This document shows positions 47,701 to 55,386 of a DNA stretch of 64,000 nt, in pieces. The notes under the pieces were generated by a model that searched no databases, had not been told where the DNA came from, and worked only from the letters and a program-made list of their open reading frames with translations. Origin of the DNA: Iamia majanohamensis (lineage in GTDB: Bacteria > Actinomycetota > Acidimicrobiia > Acidimicrobiales > Iamiaceae); the NCBI RefSeq assembly GCF_028532485.1, contig NZ_CP116942.1:2108001-2172000 (forward strand). The letters run 5' to 3'. Both the position numbers and the translations under genes were made by a program. Each line of letters opens with the position of its first letter. Positions within the stretch are counted from its first letter, which is position 1.

Positions 47701-48696
47701 TACGACGCCGACATCGACCTCGAGAAGAGCGTCGACCCGCAGCTCCTCCCCGAGGGCGAGGTGGCCACCTACACCTTCGTCGTCACCAACCCGGGCACGG
47801 ATCCGCTGACCGACGTGGGGATCGCCGACACCGACTGCGACCCGCTGACGTTCCAGTCAGGCGATGACGGCGGCGACGGGGTGCTGACACCAGGGGAGGT
47901 GTGGACCTACACGTGCACGGCGACCATCGACACCGCAGGGGTCAACGTGGCCGTCGTGCTCGGCCGGGACCACCTGGGCCTGCCGGTGGTCGCCGGGTCC
48001 GCAGCCGCCGTCGTGCCCTACCGGGCCGGCATCGCGGTGCAGAAGTCGGCCGAGCCCACTGCGCTGGTCGGTTCCGGCGAGGTCACCTACTCCTACGCGG
48101 TCACCAACACCGGCGACGTCCCCCTGGCCGACGTGGTCGACCAGATCACCGACGACACCTGCGCACCGGTCACCTACGTCGGCGGCGACGACGACGGCAA
48201 CGGCCTGCTGACCGGGGAGGGCGACCTGTTCGAGACGGGACCGCCGGAGACGTGGACCTTCACGTGCGCCACGACCGTCGACCGGGACACCACCAACACC
48301 GTCACGGTGACCGGCGACCCGGTCCGACCCGAGGCCGGGGGCCTGACGCCCCTCGGGCCGGCGGTGACCGCCTCCGACACCGCCACGGTGGTGGTCACGG
48401 TGCCCCCGACGACCCCGCCGACCGACCCGACCGATCCGACCGACCCCGACGGCCCGCGGCCCCCGGCGGTCGATCCGGCCGGCGGTGACCGCCCGGTCGG
48501 GCCCGCAGCGGTCGGCCTCACCGACCTCCGCGGGGACGGCCCCGGCGACGTCGGGTCGGACACCTCGCCGTCGGGGTCGCCCGGCGCGCTGGCCCTGACG
48601 GGCGCGGGCCTCGCTCGCCTGCTGGCCCTGGCCCTGGCGCTGGGCCTGGGGGGCCTGGTCGCCCTGCGGGCGCGCCGCCGCCTGGCCGGCGGGTAG
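44707..48696 (+). CDS. Sortase-anchored surface protein with VWA domain and seven DUF11-like repeats
   Basis: 1329 residues. A signal peptide covers about 1-29 (LVAALAAAAIVVPAPVARVG). A VWA domain spans about 50-310 with MIDAS D59, S61, S63 (LLDASGSIGSS) and VVFLTDGEPT. An Ig-like SpaA/prealbumin-type segment (~310-440) follows, then seven repeats of ~95-115 residues, each starting like ITPDIVIDKSVD and carrying a Cys in (D)DxCxPxTY and a second in WTYTC. A TPPTDPTDPTDPDGP linker leads to LALTG at 1295-1299, a hydrophobic helix and RARRRLAGG, a class-E sortase signal. GTG 44707 follows gggaga. It is an adhesin-like stalk on the cell wall. No sortase is encoded nearby. Confidence 0.9.
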   Translation: MRHPLRSLVAALAAAAIVVPAPVARVGAAPPTPTPRAVAPLDNPTVDDSCGIDVTLLLDASGSIGSSEDEVRGAGEAFLDALADTSSTARVLDFGTVARETAPATLVTSESVAPGGVHRQALDAYYHPKPPLQPGVTGHRYSGGDPQSESSYRTGSDPQYTNWDQALDLAGDEPDELVVFLTDGEPTALDSDQPGDPFHSAGQDPPDVRYGTDGSSAARDLTLDRAVEEANAAKLGGARVLAVGAGSAFTSSDAVTRLKAVSGPQVAYDAQDITDLNSVDVALIEDFDELAVALRRVVTQLCSPSLTIRKLAQTPDDPAYQPAEGWDMTVEPVVSTAEDPPYRWILPTAGAPVGPQSATTDDDGFAGFQWEPDPATSSSVATVTEAVEPGYVPRDYSCQSKQGDGTVTTTEGPLDPDDPTFALPVGPESIVTCTLRNDFTYEPGIAITKVNDPPLVRGDGGGETVTSTYEVSNTGNAPMALTTPVDDRCAGVTYVSGDVPPTNSLLDVDETWTYTCDRVVQSALTDQPVNVVNTVTVAGRDPEGTLRTATAQDDVDVITPDIVIDKSVDQTVVLPGTPVTYTYAVRTDGNVGLTGVAPTDDTCAPLTYQAGDGGTVGSLEPGEVWTYTCGATIDVETLNTVTVEGTPPRGAVVQDSDTALVRVDDPDLRLTKDVSDDQVFPGTPVDYTFVVTNPSQSILEPVPDRAGFVQDDRCPPVYDSGDVGDDEILGPGESWTYRCDGVAIGDDTLNIARVDAYDAEVDVTLTRRAAALVEVLTPQIAIQKVVSDPVIYSGDDVTYTYEVTNPGATDIDGTFVTDDRCAPVTYTGGDDGDGLLQPGELWTYECTATLTKGDPSGPPETVVNTADVVGTATLDGVTGRQVTDRDTAEVLLIEPVLTLVKEADATEVRVGRPVTWTVTITNTGDSPLVYLAEADTDCNPLTYQSGDVGDDGVADVGEAWVYTCTEPLFEDRTNTAGVIGLDVLGGTLVASDPATVTVYDADIDLEKSVDPQLLPEGEVATYTFVVTNPGTDPLTDVGIADTDCDPLTFQSGDDGGDGVLTPGEVWTYTCTATIDTAGVNVAVVLGRDHLGLPVVAGSAAAVVPYRAGIAVQKSAEPTALVGSGEVTYSYAVTNTGDVPLADVVDQITDDTCAPVTYVGGDDDGNGLLTGEGDLFETGPPETWTFTCATTVDRDTTNTVTVTGDPVRPEAGGLTPLGPAVTASDTATVVVTVPPTTPPTDPTDPTDPDGPRPPAVDPAGGDRPVGPAAVGLTDLRGDGPGDVGSDTSPSGSPGALALTGAGLARLLALALALGLGGLVALRARRRLAGG

Positions 48697-48829
48697 CCCT
48701 CGGCTCCCGGCCGGCCCCACGCCCGGCGGGCTCCGGTGACATCGGGTACGAAGGGCGCACCGCCACCCGTCGAGCGGCGTCGCGGCGACGTGGCGTCGCC
48801 GGCGCCACCGCCAGCCGAGGAGCCGCACC

Positions 48830-50440
48830 GTGGACCTGCACCCCGCCACCCTCTGGGAGGCGATCAGCGACGCCGTCCCCGACCGGCTGGCCCTGGTGCA
48901 GGGGCCGACCCGCCGCACCTGGGCCGACCTCGACCGCCGGGCCGCCCGCCTCGCCGGGGCGCTGGCGGCCGAGGGCCTCGGGGCGGGGTCCCGCGTCGGG
49001 ATCCTGCTCCACAACTGCCCGGAGTACCTCGAGGCCTACGTGGCCGCCCTCAAGCTGCGGGCCGTGCCGTTCAACGTGAACCACCGCTACACGGCCGAGG
49101 AGGTCGCCTACCTGCTCGGCAACGCCGACGCCGACGCCCTCGTCCACCACGCCTCGCTCTCGTCGGTCGCGGCCGCCGCCGCGGCCCGGGCCGGGAGGCC
49201 GGGGATGCTGGTCGAGGTCGAGGACGGCGGGCCGCACCACGACGGCAGCGCCCGCTACGAGGAGGTCCTGCTCGCGGCCGACCCCGCGCCCCGCATCCGG
49301 CGGGACCCCGACGACGTCACCATGTCCTACACGGGCGGCACCACCGGGATGCCCAAGGGCGTGGTCTCCCGGGTCGGCCCCCCGCTCACCTACCTCCTGC
49401 AGGCGGTCCCGCCCCTCATGGGCCGCGGCCCGGTGGCCCTCGACGACGCCCCCGCCTTCGCCGCCTCGCTGGAGGGCACGCCGGACCTGATGGTGTCGCT
49501 GCCGGCGCCGCCGCTGATGCACAGCACCGGGATGGGCATCGGCGCCCTCCCCGCCCTGGCCACCGGGGGCACGGTGGTCCTGCTCGAGCACCGCCACCTC
49601 GACGCCCACCACCTGTGGGACACGGTGGAGGCCGAGGGGGTCAACGCCATCACCGTGGTGGGCGACCCCTTCGCCCGCCCCATGCTGGCGGCCCTCGACG
49701 AGCACCCCGGCCGCGACCTCCACCGGGTGCGGACCATCTCCTCGTCGGGGGCCATGTTCTCGGCCGAGGTGAAGGCCGGGCTGCACCGCCACCTGCCCCA
49801 GGTGGTGATCCTCGACCTGATCGCCTCCACCGAGGGCACCATGGGCATGTCGATCGCGACCGCCGACCACCCGGCGGACACAGCCCGGTTCCGACCCGCG
49901 CCCGGCGTCGTGGTCCTCGGTGAGGACGGCCACCCCCTGCCCCCCGGGTCCGACGAGGTCGGACTGGTCGCGCTCCCCGGCGGGGCCGACCGCTACCACA
50001 AGGACGAGGCCCGCACGGCGTCCACCTTCCGGGTCATCGACGGCACCCGGTACACGGTGCCCGGCGACCTGGCCACCATCGACGCCGACGGCACCCTCTC
50101 GCTCCGGGGCCGGGGCCTGTCGTGCATCAACACGGCGGGGGAGAAGGTGTACCCCGAGGAGGTCGAGGAGGCGCTGAAGTCCGTGGGCGGCGTGGCCGAC
50201 GCCCTCGTGTTCGGCGTCGACGACGAGCGCTTCGGCCAGGCCGTGGCCGCGGTGGTCTCGGCCCCGCCGGGCGCGACCGTGGACGTCGACGTCGTCCTGG
50301 CCGCGGCGCGCCAGCACCTCGCCGGCTACAAGCTGCCCCGCACCGTGGTCGTGGTCGACCGCGTGCCCCGGACCGACGTGGGCAAGCCCGACTACCCCAT
50401 GGCCCGGCAGCTGCACGCCGCCGCGGGCCGGTCGGCCTGA
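48830..50440 (+). CDS. Acyl-CoA synthetase (AMP-binding, FadD-like)
   Basis: 536 residues from GTG 48830 with gagga upstream. The adenylate-binding loop MSYTGGTTGMPKG is at 165-177. The A5-like motif reads DLIASTEGTMG (usually YGxTE), A7 YTVPGDLA, A8 LRGRGLSCINTAGEKVYPEE and A10 PRTDVGKPDY with the catalytic Lys. It would activate a carboxylic acid as the acyl-AMP and then the CoA thioester. The missing Tyr in A5 and the wide, Gly/Ala-rich pocket fit actinobacterial FadD enzymes for steroid or branched acids, but the substrate cannot be read. Confidence 0.92.
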   Translation: MDLHPATLWEAISDAVPDRLALVQGPTRRTWADLDRRAARLAGALAAEGLGAGSRVGILLHNCPEYLEAYVAALKLRAVPFNVNHRYTAEEVAYLLGNADADALVHHASLSSVAAAAAARAGRPGMLVEVEDGGPHHDGSARYEEVLLAADPAPRIRRDPDDVTMSYTGGTTGMPKGVVSRVGPPLTYLLQAVPPLMGRGPVALDDAPAFAASLEGTPDLMVSLPAPPLMHSTGMGIGALPALATGGTVVLLEHRHLDAHHLWDTVEAEGVNAITVVGDPFARPMLAALDEHPGRDLHRVRTISSSGAMFSAEVKAGLHRHLPQVVILDLIASTEGTMGMSIATADHPADTARFRPAPGVVVLGEDGHPLPPGSDEVGLVALPGGADRYHKDEARTASTFRVIDGTRYTVPGDLATIDADGTLSLRGRGLSCINTAGEKVYPEEVEEALKSVGGVADALVFGVDDERFGQAVAAVVSAPPGATVDVDVVLAAARQHLAGYKLPRTVVVVDRVPRTDVGKPDYPMARQLHAAAGRSA

Positions 50441-50465
50441 CCTGCGAGGGGGTCGGACCCGGGCG

Positions 50466-50954
50466 TCAGGGCGACGCCAGCTGGGCCTGGGCCCGGGCCA
50501 CCAGCTCGGCGTCGGCGCAGCCCCTGGCGAAGCCGGCCAGGCGCCGCTCGATGTCGCGCCCGAGCAGCCGGCGCCCGATGCGGTCGGCCACCGGGGCCAG
50601 CCACGACGGGCGCACAGTGAAGGTGTAGCGCCAGGTGGCGTCGGTCGCCTCGGGGCCGGCGGCGGCGAAGGACCACCCGCCCCCGAAGGCCGAGAAGAAC
50701 CAGGGCCCCTCGACCATCTTCATCCCCACCTGGGTGGGGGCCCGGAACGAGGTGTACTCGCTCACCATCGTCAGGCCGTGGCGCGACCGGGTGCGCGTGC
50801 GCACGCCGCGGGCGGGGCGGTCGGCCCCGTCGAGCAGGCGCTGCTCCCGCACGAACGGGTCCCACGCGTAGCGGACCTCCCCCTGGCTCTGGGACAGGGC
50901 GAAGGCCTGCTCGACCGGGACCGGGACCCGCCGGGTCACCTCGATGCGTGGCAC
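50466..50954 (-). CDS. SRPBCC-fold (START/polyketide-cyclase-like) protein
   Basis: 162 residues from GTG 50954. The N-terminus IEVTRRVPVPVEQAFAL is the first strand and helix of the SRPBCC fold, followed by a run of beta strands (GVRTRTRSRHGLTMVSEYTS, WRYTFTVRPSW) and a long C-terminal helix. Such proteins bind hydrophobic ligands. The gene converges with the acyl-CoA synthetase (25 bp between stops). Ligand unknown. Confidence 0.8.
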   Translation of the reverse strand: MPRIEVTRRVPVPVEQAFALSQSQGEVRYAWDPFVREQRLLDGADRPARGVRTRTRSRHGLTMVSEYTSFRAPTQVGMKMVEGPWFFSAFGGGWSFAAAGPEATDATWRYTFTVRPSWLAPVADRIGRRLLGRDIERRLAGFARGCADAELVARAQAQLASP

Positions 50955-51045
50955 CGGGCCACGGTGCCACAGCCGACGCGACGGCGTCGCCCCGGCGCGC
51001 CGGCGGGCGCCGCCGGGAGGGCCTGGCGCCGCACCGCGGTGTGCG

Positions 51046-51051
51046 TATGAT
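51046..51051 (+). promoter_or_regulatory. Leaderless-type -10 hexamer of the thioesterase fusion
   Basis: TATGAT, 8 nt before GTG 51060; close to the ideal TATAAT and the strongest match in the window. Confidence 0.55.
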
Positions 51052-51059
51052 CACCCTCC

Positions 51060-53102
51060 GTGACAACAGACGGCGGGGGCGCGGTGGCAACGGTTGCGCC
51101 CGACGACACCTCCACGACGGCCTCCGGCGCGGGTGCCGCCCTCGGGAGCGCAGTGGCCTTCGTCGTCGGCTTCCTGCCCTGGATCGTGTACTGGATCCTG
51201 GTCGGCAACGCCTCGTTCGTGGTGGCCGTGTCGGTGGCCCTCGCGCTCGCCGTGGTCGTCAACCTCGTGGCCCTGGTCCGCCGCCGGCCCCTCATGGTGC
51301 TGGAGGTGGGCTCGGCGATCAGCTTCGCCGTGTTCCTCGTCCTTGCCCTGACCCTGCCCGACGCCACCCTCGAGCGCTGGATCCAACCGCTGGGCAACTT
51401 CGGCCTGTTCGCCGTCGTGGTGGTCTCGGTGCTCATCGGCCGGCCCTTCACCGAGCAGTACGCCCGCCAGTCGACGCCCCCCGAGCTGTGGGACGAGCCC
51501 GGCTTCGTCTACGTCTGCCGCCTGCTGGCCTGGGTGTGGGTCGGGGCCATGGGCTTCATGGCCGCGGTGGCCGCCATCCCGCCCCTCGTCGACGGGGACG
51601 CCACCGTCCGCGACGACGGCGACGCCCTCTCGGTCGTCTGCTACTGGGTGCTGCCCTTCGTGGCCCTCGGGCTGGGAATGCTCTTCACGACCCGCTTCCC
51701 GGACTGGTTCGGCGAGGCCGCGGGCGGGCCTCCCGCGGAGGGGACCCCGGCCGCGCCCCTCCCGCTCGACCACGACCACGACCGGGCCGCGACCAGCGCC
51801 GCGCGCCTCGTGCTCACGCCCGACGACGCCCTCGCCGACTCGGGCGTCGACATCGCCGTCACCGGCCTGGCCCCGGGCGCCCAGGTCGAGGTCGGCGCCG
51901 AGACCGTCGACGTGGCCGGCCACCGCTGGCGGTCGCGGGCGACCTTCACCGCCTCGTCGGCCGGTGCGGTGGACCTGGCCACCGACGCGCCCACCGCCGG
52001 GGACTGGACCGGGGTGGACCCCACTGGGCCGCTGTGGTCCATGCGCTTCGCCACCGACGACGCCACCCCCGACATCTTCCTCCCCTCGACCGAGCCCACC
52101 GCCACCCTCGTCACCGCCACGTCCGGGGCCACCGCCCTGCAGGCCACCCTCGTGCGCCGCACCGCCTCCCCCGACGTGGCCGTGGCCGAGGTCCGGGAGC
52201 CGGGCATCGTCGGGCGGCTCTTCCTGCCCGAGGGGGGCACGGCCCTGCCCGGCGTCGTCCTCTTCCCGGGCTCGGAGGGAGGCCTCGACTCCCAGGGGGC
52301 CAACGCCGCCCTCCTCGCGGCCCACGGGTGCGCCGCCCTGGTGGTCGCCACCTTCGCCGGCGACGGACCCGACCTCGCCGGCCTCGAGCACCAGCTGGCC
52401 CGGATCCCCCTGGAGCGCTTCGCCGACCCGATCCGGTGGCTGGCCGCCCACCCGCAGGTCGACGCCGACCGGGTCACCGCCATGGCCATCTCGCGCGGGG
52501 CCGAGGGGCTCCTGGCCGCGGCCTCCCGCATCCCCGACCTCCCGCTGCGACTGGTCGTCGGCGTCTCGCCGTCGTCGCTCACGTGGGTCGGCCTGGGCGA
52601 CGAGGGCTCGCTCCCGGACACCCCGGCCTGGACCCTGGGCGGCGAGGACCTCCCCGCCCTGGGGACCGACGACACCGCCCTCTTCGCCGAGATGGCCCGC
52701 CAGGCCGTGCGCCGTCGGGGTCGCGCCCGCCGCCACGGCCCGGCGGTGCTGCACATGGCCGTCGCCTACGGCCCCCGCCTCGACCACCCCGACGCCGAGG
52801 GGGCGGCGGCCATCCGGTCCGAGGACATCGCCGCGCCCCTCCTGCTCGTGGCCGGCGGGGCCGACGAGATGTGGCCCTCGGCCACCATGGCCCGCCGCCT
52901 GGCGGCCCGCCGGGGACGCCCCGACGACGTCGTGGTCGAGCACCCCGACGCGGGGCACCTGATCCGACTGGGGTGCTGGCCGACGACGGTGGGCGAGGTC
53001 GGCGGCATCGCCCTCGGCGGCGACGGGCCCGGCCTGGCCCGGGCCCAGGCCGACCTCACGGCGCGGGTCGTCGCCGCCGTCACCGCCCCCGCCGGGGGCT
53101 GA
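51060..53102 (+). CDS. Membrane-anchored BAAT-family acyl-CoA thioesterase (fusion)
   Basis: 680 residues. Residues ~25-220 carry five hydrophobic segments with the motif VLIGRPFTEQYARQSTPPELW, known from small stand-alone membrane proteins. Residues ~245-370 resemble the bile-acid/acyl-CoA thioesterase N-terminal beta domain (VTGLAPGAQVEV, FTASSAGAVDL, PLWSM). The C-terminal alpha/beta-hydrolase (BAAT_C) has S478 in MAISRGAEG, D602 in GGADEMW and H633 in DAGHLIR; Ser rather than Cys favours thioesterase over amino-acid transferase. The catalytic part is probably cytoplasmic, held at the membrane. The joining of the two parts is in one unbroken frame. Confidence 0.82.
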   Translation: MTTDGGGAVATVAPDDTSTTASGAGAALGSAVAFVVGFLPWIVYWILVGNASFVVAVSVALALAVVVNLVALVRRRPLMVLEVGSAISFAVFLVLALTLPDATLERWIQPLGNFGLFAVVVVSVLIGRPFTEQYARQSTPPELWDEPGFVYVCRLLAWVWVGAMGFMAAVAAIPPLVDGDATVRDDGDALSVVCYWVLPFVALGLGMLFTTRFPDWFGEAAGGPPAEGTPAAPLPLDHDHDRAATSAARLVLTPDDALADSGVDIAVTGLAPGAQVEVGAETVDVAGHRWRSRATFTASSAGAVDLATDAPTAGDWTGVDPTGPLWSMRFATDDATPDIFLPSTEPTATLVTATSGATALQATLVRRTASPDVAVAEVREPGIVGRLFLPEGGTALPGVVLFPGSEGGLDSQGANAALLAAHGCAALVVATFAGDGPDLAGLEHQLARIPLERFADPIRWLAAHPQVDADRVTAMAISRGAEGLLAAASRIPDLPLRLVVGVSPSSLTWVGLGDEGSLPDTPAWTLGGEDLPALGTDDTALFAEMARQAVRRRGRARRHGPAVLHMAVAYGPRLDHPDAEGAAAIRSEDIAAPLLLVAGGADEMWPSATMARRLAARRGRPDDVVVEHPDAGHLIRLGCWPTTVGEVGGIALGGDGPGLARAQADLTARVVAAVTAPAGG

Positions 53103-53142
53103 CCGCGGGCGGCCGCCCGGCGGCTCCGGGGCGGGTGTCGCC

Positions 53143-54375
53143 CTAGGTCAGCACCTCGAAGGTCAGCCCGGCGTGGGCCCGCAGCCGGGCCACCAGGTCG
53201 TCGCCGAGGGCGGTGGCCGGGGTGAGGAAGCCGCCACCCACGTCGTCGCGGTCGAGGCCCACCAGGGCGGCGGCGGCCTCGGCCAGCATCCGCGCGGTGG
53301 AGCCGTACCCGGGGTCGCGATCACCGGCGACCCGGGTGCGGATCGTGCGCCCCGTCGCCGTCTCGCCGAAGAACCGGAGGTCGAAGGCGCCCGCCTCCTG
53401 GGCCTCGGGCGACGGCCCGGTGCCCGGGGCGGGCAGCACCCGGCGACCGAGCAGCCGCCGCACCGGCCCGACGGCGAGGGCGCCCATGCCAGCGGCCATC
53501 CCCGCGGCCACGCCGGACGCCTTGGCCACCCCCAGCGGTCCGGTGCCCGTCGCCATGGCCTCGTCGTAGGTGAAGTCCCGGCCCCAGGGGTGGCCCAGCA
53601 GGGCGTGGGAGCGGAGCACCACCTTGGTGTTGATGCCGGCCATGACGAACGGCGCCACCCACTGCCCCGAGGTCGCGTCGTGGCGGGGGAGCCGCACCTC
53701 GGGCTGGGCCACGCCCTCGCGGTCACCTGCCGGGGCCAGGGCGTAGGGATCGGCGAGCAGGGCCCGCAGGTCGCGGTCGGCCGAGGCCTCCTCGACCACG
53801 TTGAGCATGCTGGCCAGGGTCCCCCCGCTCGCCCCGCCCCGCAGCGACCGCACCCGCATGGAGATCCGCGTGCACGGCGCGCCCAGGGCCTCGGAGGCCT
53901 GCTGCTGGGTGAACCACACGCCGAGGTCCGAGGGGATGGAGTCGAACCCGCAGGAGGGCACCAGCCGGGCGCCGCTGGCCTCGGCCGTGCCCTGGTGGGC
54001 GTCGATCATCCGCCGCACCCACTGGGGCTCGCCGGTCAGGTCGCAGTAGTCGGTCCCGGCCTCGGCCGCCGCCGCGACGAGGGGCGAGCCGTGGAGGGCG
54101 TAGGGCCCCACGGTGGAGGCCACCACCCGGGTGCGGGCGACCAGGTCGGCCATGGCCGCGTCGTCGGCCGCATCGGCCACGAGGTGCTCGACGTCGGCCC
54201 CGACGTGGTCGGCCACCTCCCGCAGCCGCTCGGCGCTGCGACCGGCCATCGCCCACCGCAGGTCGCCGTCGGAGCCGTGGCGCTCCACCAGGCGGGCGCA
54301 CAGCAGACGGCCGACGAAGCTGGTGGCTCCGAAGACGACGAGGTCGAGGGGTCGGTCGGCGGGGGAGGGGGCCAC
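53143..54375 (-). CDS. Saccharopine dehydrogenase-like / trans-acting enoyl reductase family protein
   Basis: 410 residues from GTG 54375 with TAGGCT 6 nt upstream. The Rossmann motif GATSFVG is at 16-22; VVASTVGPYALHGSPLVAAA, DYCDLTGEPQWVRRMID and LVPSCGFDSIPSDLG are hallmarks of the family that includes the mycobacterial trans-acting enoyl reductase of phthiocerol/glycolipid synthesis. Gly/Ala-rich segments near 275-300 may touch the membrane. It may act in lipid modification, like neighbouring fatty-acyl genes; the exact reaction is uncertain. Confidence 0.87.
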   Translation of the reverse strand: MAPSPADRPLDLVVFGATSFVGRLLCARLVERHGSDGDLRWAMAGRSAERLREVADHVGADVEHLVADAADDAAMADLVARTRVVASTVGPYALHGSPLVAAAAEAGTDYCDLTGEPQWVRRMIDAHQGTAEASGARLVPSCGFDSIPSDLGVWFTQQQASEALGAPCTRISMRVRSLRGGASGGTLASMLNVVEEASADRDLRALLADPYALAPAGDREGVAQPEVRLPRHDATSGQWVAPFVMAGINTKVVLRSHALLGHPWGRDFTYDEAMATGTGPLGVAKASGVAAGMAAGMGALAVGPVRRLLGRRVLPAPGTGPSPEAQEAGAFDLRFFGETATGRTIRTRVAGDRDPGYGSTARMLAEAAAALVGLDRDDVGGGFLTPATALGDDLVARLRAHAGLTFEVLT

Positions 54376-54381
54376 GGCCCG

Positions 54382-54387
54382 AGCCTA
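54382..54387 (-). promoter_or_regulatory. Leaderless-type -10 hexamer of the reductase gene
   Basis: TAGGCT on the minus strand, 6 nt before GTG 54375, in the 38-bp gap after the PilZ gene. Confidence 0.5.
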
Positions 54388-54413
54388 GGAGCGGCGCCGG
54401 GCGGGGGCCGGGG

Positions 54414-54824
54414 CTACCGCCCGCCGCCCCGGGCGCTCCAGTGCTCGCCGTGCCAGTCGCCGGGCCGGGTGGTCGCGACCCGCGACAGCCGGGCGTGGAG
54501 GTGGGTCGTGAGGGCACGGGCCTCCTGGCACAGCTCGAGGCCGTAGCGGCAGCGGCCCGGGCCGATGGGCTCGATGCGCCGCACCCGGACCGGGCCGATC
54601 ACCTCGTCGACCTGCACGTGCACGATGCTGCCCACCGCCAGGTCCTTGGCCTCGGGCGCCTCCACCAGGAGCCCGCTCACCGACAGGTCGAGCAGCTGGG
54701 CCACCTGGGGCTTGCGGGAGAAGGGGGCGAAGCGCCGCCGGGCCGGGCCCCGGGTGGCGGGGGCGACGCGCCACCCGACCTCCTCGGGCTCCAGCGCGAC
54801 CCGGTGCCCCAACCGCTTCTCCAT
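54414..54824 (-). CDS. PilZ-domain protein (c-di-GMP receptor candidate)
   Basis: 136 residues from ATG 54824, preceded by ggagg at good spacing. A short lead with Arg-rich GPARRRFAPFSRKPQ (the RxxxR side) is followed by LLDLSVSGLLVEAP, the [D/N]xSxxG motif of PilZ, and beta strands VHVQVDEVIGPVRVRRIEP and RYGLELCQ. It probably binds cyclic di-GMP and passes the signal to an unknown partner. It has a Shine-Dalgarno site, unlike many neighbours. Confidence 0.8.
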   Translation of the reverse strand: MEKRLGHRVALEPEEVGWRVAPATRGPARRRFAPFSRKPQVAQLLDLSVSGLLVEAPEAKDLAVGSIVHVQVDEVIGPVRVRRIEPIGPGRCRYGLELCQEARALTTHLHARLSRVATTRPGDWHGEHWSARGGGR

Positions 54825-54940
54825 GCCTGACCTCCCTGCGTCCCCTTGAGGGTCGGCGCCGCCGGGTCGCTCTTGAGCCCTCGTGGCGGGCCCGCCCCCG
54901 CACGCCGGCCGCCGTCGGGTCGGGTGCCGGCGCTCGGTCG

Positions 54941-55258
54941 CTACCGCGCCGTCGCAGCCCGGGTCGGGCGGCGGTGCCGGGGTGCGGGCGGGGCGGTCCT
55001 CGTCGGCGGTGGTGGGGGCCCGCCGGGACGGTCGCCCAGCTCCAGCACCTCGACGGCCGGGGGCGGCGTGCCGCCGGCGTGGCGGACCGCCTCGCCCCAG
55101 GGCCCCAGGGTGGCGCAGATGTCGGGGGCCGAGGGCCAGGGGGTGACCTGGCCGGCCCGCCAGGACCGGTAGGCATCGGTGGTGAGGGGGACGTCCCTGA
55201 GGGCGACGGAGGCCAGGCGCAGCGCGGTGCGGCACTCTCGCTCCTGGGCGGCGGTCAT
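54941..55258 (-). CDS. Small protein resembling a homing-endonuclease-associated repeat
   Basis: 105 residues from ATG 55258 (cggag upstream); GTG 55276 is an alternative. The core PLTTDAYRSWRAGQVTPWPS followed by APDICATLGPWGEAVRHAGG matches the pattern of the short DNA-binding repeat found beside HNH endonucleases (LS...Y..W....PS...I...FG.W..A...AG). The tail is Pro/Arg-rich and disordered. No nuclease is adjacent, so it may be a stand-alone DNA-binding protein. It lies 116 bp upstream of the PilZ gene on the same strand. Confidence 0.6.
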   Translation of the reverse strand: MTAAQERECRTALRLASVALRDVPLTTDAYRSWRAGQVTPWPSAPDICATLGPWGEAVRHAGGTPPPAVEVLELGDRPGGPPPPPTRTAPPAPRHRRPTRAATAR

Positions 55259-55372
55259 GCTCCGTGGTGTACCCAACGCTCAGAGTGGTACACGTCACAC
55301 CGTCCGCGGCCGCCGGCCCGGTCCGTCGCTCGCCAGGCCCGCGCAGGGCACGGGTGCGCCGGGCGGCGGGGC

Positions 55373-55378
55373 TACGGT
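55373..55378 (+). promoter_or_regulatory. Leaderless-type -10 hexamer of the antiporter gene
   Basis: TACGGT, 8 nt before GTG 55387. Confidence 0.5.
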
Positions 55379-55386
55379 CGGCGGCC

